NCBI GenBank assembly: GCA_002719575.1
Contig: PBHS01000030.1
Span: 1-5,087 of the forward strand
Direction: 5' to 3'
Length of the DNA: 5,087 nt
DNA from: Gammaproteobacteria bacterium
Lineage (GTDB): Bacteria; Pseudomonadota; Gammaproteobacteria; Pseudomonadales; Pseudohongiellaceae
The notes under the pieces were generated by a model. It was not told the DNA's origin. It made no database searches and was given only the letters and a program-made list of their open reading frames with translations. Numbering within the stretch: position 1 is the stretch's first letter; the number at the start of each line of letters is the position of its first letter. The position numbers and the translations under genes are program-made. Positions 1-5,087 of the stretch are shown one piece after another.

Positions 1-549
1 GACCACATTCTTTTTGGCATCGATCACCTGCTTTTCGTCCTCGGACTATTACTTCTGTTGAAAGGATTTTTGAAGCTACTCCAGACCATCACTGCGTTCA
101 CTGTCGCCCACAGCATTACTCTAGCCTGCGCGGTGCTCGGAATTTTTCCAGTGCCCGGACCACCAATCGAAGTACTTATAGCCCTTTCAATACTCATGCT
201 AGCACGGGAAGTCGTGATGAGTCTTCGTGGCCAGATTACTCTGGTGCACCAAAAACCTTGGGTTGTCGCTTTTGTCTTCGGGCTGTTTCACGGTTTTGGT
301 TTTGCTGGCGCTCTTGGAGAGCTGGGGTTGCGCGATTCTGACATTCCGCTTGCTTTACTGCTCTTTAACTTGGGTGTTGAAGGGGGACAGGTTATCTTCA
401 TTGCCGCTATGATTTCGGCAAACTGGATCTATAGCAAATTCTCTTCTGACGGCCTGATCAGCATCCACCGCGGCCTTGCCTACGGGGTCGGCGGGGTCGC
501 ATGTTTCTGGTTTCTGGAACGGCTTCCCGCTCTCTTCACGCCGAGCTGA
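1..549 (+). CDS. HupE/UreJ-family integral membrane protein, 3' part (5' end outside window)
   Basis: Frame 1 is open from the first base to a TGA at 547-549, giving the last 182 residues of a longer protein. A TTG at 58 could be read as a start, but the family motif before it (D1-H2 and GIDHLLFV at 6-13) shows the gene continues upstream. The family hallmarks appear in order: GIDHLLF, AFTVAHSITL (32-41), PPIEVLIALSI (54-64), FGLFHGFGFAGAL (93-105) and LLFNLGVEGGQ (120-130), each in or beside a hydrophobic segment, about six in all. Their histidines, acids and Asn are typical of HupE/UreJ-type proteins, which are thought to move or bind nickel, cobalt or related metals. No hydrogenase or urease gene is visible, so the substrate is open. 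It lies on the strand of the FixH-like/peroxidase unit, but two kilobases with a minus-strand gene separate them, so they are not one operon here. No terminator hairpin follows. The family call is firm and the function is inference. Confidence 0.88.
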   Translation, partial: DHILFGIDHLLFVLGLLLLLKGFLKLLQTITAFTVAHSITLACAVLGIFPVPGPPIEVLIALSILMLAREVVMSLRGQITLVHQKPWVVAFVFGLFHGFGFAGALGELGLRDSDIPLALLLFNLGVEGGQVIFIAAMISANWIYSKFSSDGLISIHRGLAYGVGGVACFWFLERLPALFTPS

Positions 550-640
550 GCGCTAAGTATTCCTGTATTTCTGGTGAGCCTGACGGCAACTGTTATATCG
601 AGGATAAAGCACATCGTTGCCCACCTTTGATAGGTCATTC

Positions 641-890
641 TCATCGCGATTCTCTACCGCCACTAGCCACTAACGCTTTTTTGATCGCAGCAAGTTGCTG
701 CCGGTTAAAGGCTTGCCATTCAGCCTGCGCAGCCATCTGTACTTCGCCCGCACCGAAACTGCCCGTCACCGGGAAATCAGCAGAATCGATCGCGGCCTCA
801 GCCGCATTTTACACTTCCCCACCACGTCTCGGCTTTCAATTGATATGCACCCCATATGGGTGGTAGCGTGGTTGCCACACTACTCTTCAT
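641..890 (-). pseudogene. Small hypothetical protein gene split by a one-base frameshift
   Basis: On the minus strand an ATG at 890-888 opens a 30-codon frame (MKSSVATTLPPIWGAYQLKA and on, with Trp pair W23-W24) that stops at 798-800. A second minus frame is open from 808 to a TGA at 641-643 and reads as a plausible protein: Ala-rich, a GSFGAGEVQMAAQAEW stretch, then a basic QLAAIKKAL helix. Dropping one A from the AAAA run at 807-810 joins them into one reading of about 84 residues without a stop. Each part is rich in ordinary protein residues, unlike a random shadow. AAGGA lies only two bases before the ATG, closer than usual, so the start is uncertain; in-frame TTG and CTG codons lie just upstream. 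I do not recognise the family. It could be a decayed gene, a gene hit by a homopolymer sequencing error, or chance. It stands alone, downstream of the minus-strand gene at 998-1999 and 107 bases from it. Confidence 0.42.
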
Positions 891-997
891 TTCCTTCAAG
901 GATAACTTCGGCGTCAGCTAATCAGACTTGCTGAAATGGAAACCAGCATGGCGATCAAACTAACTAATCTAAGACATGACATAAACCGTCCCTTTGA

Positions 998-1999
998 TTA
1001 CTGACCCGCGAGCTCGAATTCCGCTTCTAGCTCCTGCCGTCTTGCTCCGGCAAGTATGCCCGGAAGCGCATAGTTACCCTCGTGACAGGCGTATTCGTAA
1101 ATCCGATCCTCAACGGCGTTCATGGGTAATTCGCCGGTCCAAGGTCGAGAGTAGACTGCTGGATCGTCAACCGTGAAACGGTAAAGCAGTGTGTTCTTAT
1201 CAAGCCGGGAAAACTCCTCGGTGATCGTGGCGTCCGCAGACAAATAGAGAAAATGGCGTAGGGCGCCCCGAAAACTCTCCTGAACGTGAAAATTCGTCGT
1301 TTCAACCACAAGCGTGTCGCCGTTGTAGTATCCGATAGAGTCACCCAGCCACTTGTGCATTTTTCCATGCTGGCTGTCTTTCAAACGAATAATGCGCGCA
1401 TCATGGTTCATCTCAGCGAGAATCATCACGTAGTCGTCAGTCTGAACTATTCGACTATGGTTGTTATAGAGTACCGGTAGCATGGGTGGCCCACCCGAAG
1501 AACCAAAACCGACCAAACAGCGCTCGCCCATTGGGCGTACCTCCGGGCCATCCAATGGTCCCTGGCCACGCATGCTACCAAAGATGCGCTGCAGAGCACC
1601 TTCGGCCCAAGGCAGGCGTCCGTCTTCCGGCTCGACGATGATGGAGGTTCTAATCTCACCTTCTATCACTGCCATGCTCTCACCCGGATCCATCCAGAAC
1701 GTGTTGTAACCGCCGACCTGAGCCTCGGCTCCACTTACATTACTTACCAGATTATCAAGATAGCTCGCTCCAGTTTCGCCAATGACCGCAGCCTGTTCGG
1801 TGCTGATCACCAATTCACCGCCAAACTGCTCACCTCGCTCCAGCATAGTAACGGTGGCGATGCTAAACACGCCCTGTAAGTCAGGTATCCCGTTTTGGCT
1901 GAAGTTCGCGGTTTGCTGAGAATGCAGTCCGCCAGGGACCAAGCTCAGGCTTCCCAACAGGCACAAACTTAATGTTTTTAATAATCGCAAAGCTGCCAC
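998..1999 (-). CDS. Secreted protein of a widespread uncharacterised family (333 aa)
   Basis: I place the start at GTG 1999-1997 because AAGGAG (2006-2011) sits six bases before it. The frame stays open up to an ATG at 2050, but that ATG has no such site and would add 17 residues before the signal peptide. From the GTG, residues 1-27 are a classic Sec signal (R5, K8, then a Leu-rich core) with likely cleavage after LHS. The mature part carries blocks I know from a large set of unnamed proteins in Proteobacteria and Acidobacteria: PDLQGV (39-44), RTSIIVEPEDGRLP (117-130), ERCLVG (159-164), PPMLPVLYNN (171-180), EMNHDARII (196-204), GDSIGYYNGDTLVVETTNF (219-237) and YEYACHEGNY (301-310). C161 and C305 sit in conserved blocks and may form a disulfide. 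The length is usual for the family and no catalytic triad or metal site is obvious. Its role is unknown. It is transcribed away from the FixH-like/peroxidase unit. Confidence 0.9.
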   Translation of the reverse strand: MAALRLLKTLSLCLLGSLSLVPGGLHSQQTANFSQNGIPDLQGVFSIATVTMLERGEQFGGELVISTEQAAVIGETGASYLDNLVSNVSGAEAQVGGYNTFWMDPGESMAVIEGEIRTSIIVEPEDGRLPWAEGALQRIFGSMRGQGPLDGPEVRPMGERCLVGFGSSGGPPMLPVLYNNHSRIVQTDDYVMILAEMNHDARIIRLKDSQHGKMHKWLGDSIGYYNGDTLVVETTNFHVQESFRGALRHFLYLSADATITEEFSRLDKNTLLYRFTVDDPAVYSRPWTGELPMNAVEDRIYEYACHEGNYALPGILAGARRQELEAEFELAGQ

Positions 2000-2005
2000 A
2001 GCTTT

Positions 2006-2011
2006 CTCCTT
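2006..2011 (-). promoter_or_regulatory. Strong Shine-Dalgarno that sets a GTG start
   Basis: The minus strand reads AAGGAG here, six bases (AAAGCT) before the GTG at 1999. It is the best ribosome-binding site in the window and decides the start of the 998-1999 gene against the ATG at 2050. Confidence 0.8.
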
Positions 2012-2035
2012 AGTTCCAACTCGCAAAATCGCAGA

Positions 2036-2064
2036 TATGAATGCTAGCACGACCAGGCTGTCAA
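2036..2064 (-). promoter_or_regulatory. Candidate sigma70-type promoter for the 998-1999 gene
   Basis: The minus strand has a perfect -35 box TTGACA (2064-2059), then 17 bases, then TTCATA (2041-2036), or TCATAT with an 18-base spacer, as a weak -10. Transcription would start near 2030, leaving a leader of about 30 bases with the AAGGAG in it, and downstream of the rival ATG at 2050, which agrees with the GTG start. A second minus-strand match, TATAAT at 2152-2147, has no good -35 and is a weaker alternative. This rests on pattern only. Confidence 0.35.
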
Positions 2065-2169
2065 GCGGCCAGCAATTGGGAAGAACGTAACGCGACCACC
2101 AACCGAATTTTACAACCTGGAACCAAAACCGTTTTCTGTGATAAACATTATAGAGGTCTCTAATACTGA

Positions 2170-2337
2170 CCAGGGCAGACGGCTTGGCACGAGTTGACAG
2201 TTACCGATCAGCGCTATGACGTTCCCACCGGATATTGGGTTGTTGAAGCTGTCGATTTAGCAGCAGCGGCCGCGAGCGCAGACGACGCGATACTAATCCC
2301 ACCAGGCATAAAACAACGTATAGACAATACCGGCTAG
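2170..2337 (+). pseudogene. Start-less open frame, possible remnant of a gene
   Basis: The 415 bases between 1999 and 2415 hold no intact gene. Within them one plus-strand frame is open for 55 codons, from just after a TGA (2167-2169) to a TAG (2335-2337). It reads like protein: a stretch TVTDQRYDVPTGYWVVEAVD, an Ala-rich helix, then AILIPPGIKQRIDN. There is no ATG in frame and no Shine-Dalgarno; a TTG at 2194 is the only possible start. The beta-strand then Ala-rich helix pattern faintly recalls the C-terminal part of YciI-like alpha/beta proteins, but I cannot assign it. It could be the 3' scrap of a deleted gene or a chance frame in GC-rich DNA. It stops 77 bases before the FixH-like gene. 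Confidence 0.25.
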
Positions 2338-2414
2338 AGCAATTTGGAACCTATGGCCACCTAAAGCCCCCGGTTAAGTCTTGAGAATTACCGCGCGGCT
2401 GACCTCTAAGAAGT

Positions 2415-2825
2415 ATGAATCCACCGAACACCAAAATCCTCCTGTTTGCCGGACTTCTTATGTGGCTTCCCTTCACTAATGGCTGGAGCCAGTCGGCCAC
2501 ATTTACCGTCAGGACGAATCAGAACTCGACGCTTGAAATATTCAGCCAGCTCGATCCGCTGACTATCAATACTATCCATAACTGGGAACTCGTGTTCAAT
2601 ACAGCTGACGGCTTTCCTATAAGTGGTGCCCAGGTTTCAGTAGTTGGCGGTATGCCTGATCATGACCACGGTTTGCCTACCGCGCCTGTGGTCACCCGAG
2701 AGATCGCGCCCGGCCGTTACTTGCTGGAAGGTATTAGATTCCACATGCCGGGTCGATGGTTGCTGACAATAGACGTGGACTGCGATCAGGACAGCCAATC
2801 AGCGTCTCTGGAATTCCAGTTGTGA
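2415..2825 (+). CDS. Secreted FixH/YtkA-like domain protein (136 aa)
   Basis: Residues 1-27 form a Sec signal peptide (K7, hydrophobic core 8-20, likely cleavage after S27). The rest is one small beta-sandwich domain of the FixH/YtkA-like type, recognised by IHNWELVF (54-61), PISGAQVSVVGGMP (68-81), HDHGLPTAP (83-91), GRYLLEGIRFHMPGRW (100-115) and a final strand. Proteins of this type are exported and often sit beside copper or cytochrome genes. The Met/His groups here (M80, H83, H85; H110, M111) are candidate metal ligands, which I infer from the pattern. One cysteine (C123) follows the domain core. The ATG at 2415 is chosen because a later in-frame ATG (codon 16) would destroy the signal peptide. 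The purine run AAGAAG just before it is a poor, too-close ribosome site. The stop overlaps the start of the peroxidase gene in GTGA (2822-2825), so the two are one translation unit. Confidence 0.85.
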   Translation: MNPPNTKILLFAGLLMWLPFTNGWSQSATFTVRTNQNSTLEIFSQLDPLTINTIHNWELVFNTADGFPISGAQVSVVGGMPDHDHGLPTAPVVTREIAPGRYLLEGIRFHMPGRWLLTIDVDCDQDSQSASLEFQL

Positions 2826-4087
2826 AAAGAATCCTTTTCACAGTGTGTGGTCTGATAGCGGCCGTGGGATCGTTGGCCTGGAGGCTGATGCCCAACCCGC
2901 TACCAGCTGAATGGACCCCGAAACAACGAGCGCTCATTCAGTCTTTGTCTCTCTCCCAGCTTCCAGAGACCCCGGACGACCCCAGTAATGCCGTAGCTGA
3001 AAAGGAGCTGGCCGCACAGCTTGGGCACCGCTTGTATTTCGACAAGCGCCTCAGCGGGAATGGTGAAGTAGCATGTGCAAGCTGCCATCAGCCACAAAAC
3101 TATTTTACCGACACCCGGACTCTGGCAGTGGGCACTCAGACAGGTTTCAGGCATACGCCTTCACTTGTTGGATTGTCCTACAGCCCTTGGTTCTATTGGG
3201 ACGGCCGAAAAGATTCGCAATGGGCTCAGGCCCTGGCCCCGATTGAGACGGGTCATGAGCATAATTTTGATCGCCTTCAGGTGGTGCGATTGCTCGCCGA
3301 GGATCCGCTTTACAAAACTCAGTATGAAAGTCTTTTCAGCACACTGCCCGATTTACCAACGGCGCCTCGTTCTGCCTCGCCGCTGGGCGATGAGTCGCTC
3401 CGATTGAACTGGAATTCTCTTGATAAAGACCTGCATTCTAGTATCAATCAGGCTTTTGCCAATGTCGGCAAGACGTTGGCCGCCTACCAACGCAAGATCA
3501 AACCGGGGCGCAGCCGGTTTGACGATTACGCCGACAGCTTAATTGCCACCCCTGCTGTGGTATCGGGAGGCATACTTAGCGAGGACGAGTTAGCTGGTCT
3601 TGGGCTATTTATCGATCAGGCCCAGTGCGTTAGCTGTCACAACGGGCCTCTCCTGACCAACTTCGAGTTCCATAATACTGGCGTACTCGCCATTGCGGGG
3701 CAGCTGCCCGCGATGGGGAGATATGAAGGCATCAAACTGGCCCGTCAGGATGAGTTCAACTGTCTTGGGAAATACAGTGATGCAGAGCCAACTCAGTGCG
3801 CAGAATTGAGGTTTGCCAAAGGCGACAATGACTTGGTCGGCGCGCAAAAGACCCCGACCTTGAGGAACATCACCGAAACCGCACCCTACATGCATGGCGG
3901 CCAGATCCGCGATCTCAAAGCGGTCATGGAGCACTATAACGAGGCACCTGCTTCCATGCTTAGCCACAATGAAGCAAAACCGCTGGCCCTAAGACCGGTC
4001 CAGCTAAAACAGCTAGAGGCTTTCATGGCAACTCTGACAGCGCCACTGCAGACCGAGCGAAAATGGCTGTTGCCACCAGTTCAGTGA
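2822..4087 (+). CDS. MauG-like di-heme cytochrome c peroxidase (421 aa)
   Basis: The start is the GTG at 2822 whose GTGA overlaps the stop of the FixH-like gene. An ATG at 2756 in the same frame would lie deep in that gene and put a polar stretch before the signal. Residues 1-20 are a membrane anchor or Sec signal. Two c-type heme sites follow, CASCH (85-89) and CVSCH (269-273), each in its own cytochrome c lobe. By comparison with bacterial cytochrome c peroxidases, W126 in YWDGR matches the inter-heme Trp, E142 the catalytic acid, and M357 in APYMHGG the distal Met of the high-potential heme. The position of the movable distal His is probably T105. An insert at about 290-330 carries C314 and C326, as in MbnH-type relatives. 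It would use hydrogen peroxide in the periplasm to oxidise a donor or a partner protein, most likely the FixH-like protein encoded just upstream. It is longer than classical peroxidases by this insert and the N-terminal part. Confidence 0.93.
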   Translation: MKRILFTVCGLIAAVGSLAWRLMPNPLPAEWTPKQRALIQSLSLSQLPETPDDPSNAVAEKELAAQLGHRLYFDKRLSGNGEVACASCHQPQNYFTDTRTLAVGTQTGFRHTPSLVGLSYSPWFYWDGRKDSQWAQALAPIETGHEHNFDRLQVVRLLAEDPLYKTQYESLFSTLPDLPTAPRSASPLGDESLRLNWNSLDKDLHSSINQAFANVGKTLAAYQRKIKPGRSRFDDYADSLIATPAVVSGGILSEDELAGLGLFIDQAQCVSCHNGPLLTNFEFHNTGVLAIAGQLPAMGRYEGIKLARQDEFNCLGKYSDAEPTQCAELRFAKGDNDLVGAQKTPTLRNITETAPYMHGGQIRDLKAVMEHYNEAPASMLSHNEAKPLALRPVQLKQLEAFMATLTAPLQTERKWLLPPVQ

Positions 4088-4088
4088 C

Positions 4089-4646
4089 CTAGCCAAGGTA
4101 TCCGTGCTGAGCCAGTTGAACCAGAGTGTCATCAGGGTCAGTGAAATAAAGCTGATCCCCACCACTGGTCCGATTGGCCGGATCGCGGTTAACGCTGGCG
4201 TAGATGCCATGATCGGATAGTCTTTCTGCAAGCCGATCCGGATTGTAGTTATCCACCCCAATACACAGATGATGCATACGTCCAGGATCGCCCAACTCAT
4301 AAAGCCCAAGGAAGCTTTCTGATCCCAAACCCATATTTAACCCACCGTTAGCGGGCCGACTGATTATTTCCATTCCCAGAACCCGGCTGTAAAAATCCGC
4401 GGAGCGCTCTACATTACTGACCGACAGAGACACATGGTTCATTGAGCGACCTACCGCGGCTGGATCTTGCGCTGCAGCGGGAGCTGCTGAAACGCCGGCC
4501 GCGGACGCCACCAGCGCGCTCAGTAGTTGTCGCCTTGATAGATGCTTTGTTTCATACTGGTTTAGCAGTGCATCAAAATGTTCATGCTGGGTATCGCGGT
4601 CTTCGTAATTTTGATTCTGGCCTCGCGGGTTCTTAAAGTTACTCAT
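4089..4646 (-). CDS. Tat-exported VOC (glyoxalase-fold) family protein (185 aa)
   Basis: I start it at ATG 4646-4644, with AGGTG (4652-4656) five bases upstream. The frame extends to a TTG at 4688, but that has no ribosome site. A hydrophilic leader of about 36 residues precedes a twin-arginine motif, SRRQLL (37-42), a hydrophobic stretch and an APAAAQ cleavage region (55-60). The mature part is one VOC module: NHVSLSVSNVERSADFYSRV (70-89) and LGMEI (90-94), then GRMHHLCIGVDN (122-133), then a LYFTDPDDTLVQL end (167-179). H71 and one of H125/H126 fit VOC metal ligands. The usual final Glu, as in DPDG-x-x-VEL, is Gln here (Q178), so metal binding may be altered. Members open rings, move sulfur, isomerise or only bind ligands, so the reaction is open. 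The gene runs towards the peroxidase and ends one base from its stop. No minus-strand partner lies upstream. Confidence 0.88.
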   Translation of the reverse strand: MSNFKNPRGQNQNYEDRDTQHEHFDALLNQYETKHLSRRQLLSALVASAAGVSAAPAAAQDPAAVGRSMNHVSLSVSNVERSADFYSRVLGMEIISRPANGGLNMGLGSESFLGLYELGDPGRMHHLCIGVDNYNPDRLAERLSDHGIYASVNRDPANRTSGGDQLYFTDPDDTLVQLAQHGYLG

Positions 4647-4651
4647 CACTG

Positions 4652-4656
4652 CACCT
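4652..4656 (-). promoter_or_regulatory. Shine-Dalgarno supporting the ATG start of the VOC gene
   Basis: The minus strand reads TTAGGTGCAGTG before the ATG at 4646, with AGGTG five bases from the start codon. This favours that ATG over the longer reading from the TTG at 4688. Confidence 0.55.
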
Positions 4657-4861
4657 AATAAAAATCTTGAACAGAATGAACCTAGCAAAATTGAACTAGC
4701 GACTCAAACCTCTTCGGATGCTCGCTTCTAATGACAATTGACAACAGCTTTTTGATCCATTCCTGAGCCTGTTGACTTGAATTTGGCAATGAAAAAGAAG
4801 AAATGTTGGAGACTAAGCCAGTTACAGAGGATTTCAGCCCGGCCGCCTTATAAGAAACTGT

Positions 4862-5050
4862 ATGAATCTCTACTCTAGAATCCTCACGGGGCTGTTCGCC
4901 GATCGCAGAGTGGGGTTGTTCTTTGTCGACAATGAATCCCACTCGCTAGAGGTGCTGCGAACGCTCGGCACTACGATTAGCAGCCTTGCGATCAATGCCA
5001 CTGGTATAACTATCGTTACCCTGTTGATGGCGCTAGCCATTCTCGCTTAA
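4862..5050 (+). CDS. Possible small membrane protein (62 aa), hypothetical
   Basis: An ATG at 4862 opens a 62-codon frame to TAA at 5048-5050. The product has a mixed N-terminal half (RILTGLFADRRVG, VDNESHSLEVLR) and a hydrophobic tail from about residue 39 (ISSLAINATGI, TIVTLLMALAILA) long enough for one membrane helix. Many codons end in G or C, as in the sure genes. I do not recognise a family. There is no clear Shine-Dalgarno; a TATAAG at 4849-4854 lies just before it, which would fit a nearly leaderless transcript, but no good -35 is visible. A minus-strand frame (4942 to 4682) overlaps its first half, and at most one of the two is likely real. I prefer this one for its ATG start and coherent membrane segment, but it may be chance. 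Confidence 0.4.
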   Translation: MNLYSRILTGLFADRRVGLFFVDNESHSLEVLRTLGTTISSLAINATGITIVTLLMALAILA

Positions 5051-5087
5051 AGTGGCACTGATCTTAGAACGTTACAGTGTCGGATTA

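Noticed and set aside
687..701. Near-perfect palindrome GCAGCAAGTTGCTGC
   Set aside because: Seven-base arms and one central base leave no loop for a terminator, there is no T-run, and it falls inside the likely coding stretch QQLAA of the split gene.
851..860. Perfect palindrome CCCATATGGG
   Set aside because: Ten bases alone are weak evidence for an operator, and it lies within the first frame of the split gene with no second copy in the window.
501..934. Plus-strand frames of 121 and 79 codons across 501-934
   Set aside because: They are Cys/Ser- or Arg/Ser-rich with no family features and lie opposite the minus-strand split gene, as shadow frames do.
1120..1709. Plus and minus frames inside 1120-1709
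   Set aside because: They lie inside the well-supported 998-1999 gene and show no protein features of their own.
2194..2220. Plus-strand TTGACA followed by TATGAC as a promoter for the FixH-like gene
   Set aside because: The spacer is only 15 bases and the -10 is poor. No other good promoter was seen up to 2415, so the promoter of the pair is left open.
4789..4881. Plus-strand 30-codon frame beginning MKKKKCWRLSQ
   Set aside because: It is short, has no Shine-Dalgarno and no motif, and runs into the start of the frame at 4862.
4682..4942. Minus-strand 86-codon frame with GTG start
   Set aside because: It has no ribosome site, a Ser-rich product without recognised motifs, and overlaps the preferred plus frame at 4862. 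The C-terminal part (QQAQEWIKKLL) is protein-like, so it is not fully excluded.

Overview
The window (roughly 50-55% GC) reads as accessory chromosomal DNA of a free-living, probably aquatic, Gram-negative bacterium. A marine-type gammaproteobacterium is the best guess, from the mix of secreted proteins, a c-type di-heme peroxidase and a Tat-exported VOC protein. No marker gene settles the taxonomy. I saw no RNA gene, insertion sequence, CRISPR array or clear intrinsic terminator.

Layout. Positions 1-549 (+) hold the 3' part of a HupE/UreJ-type membrane protein whose start lies before the window. Positions 550-997 hold no intact gene, but on the minus strand a protein-like reading runs from 890 to 641 in two frames, broken by a one-base shift at an A-run near 806-810. 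Positions 998-1999 (-) carry a secreted protein of a widespread uncharacterised family, with a strong Shine-Dalgarno that places its start at a GTG. Positions 2000-2414 are its upstream region, with a candidate minus-strand promoter, plus a start-less open frame at 2170-2337 that may be a gene remnant.

Positions 2415-4087 (+) are a tight two-gene unit: a small secreted FixH/YtkA-like protein with a Met/His-rich loop, then a MauG-like di-heme cytochrome c peroxidase. The stop and start of the two overlap in GTGA, so they are very likely co-translated and act together in the periplasm. The peroxidase ends one base before the end of a convergent gene (4089-4646, -) for a VOC-fold protein with a twin-arginine signal. 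The right end carries a possible small membrane protein (4862-5050, +).

How they fit. All four well-supported gene products are predicted to be exported or in the membrane. The best-supported functional group is the FixH-like/peroxidase pair. Its arrangement resembles known pairs of MauG-type enzymes with small secreted partners, such as MbnH/MbnP. A role in metal handling or in oxidative modification of the partner is inference, not shown.
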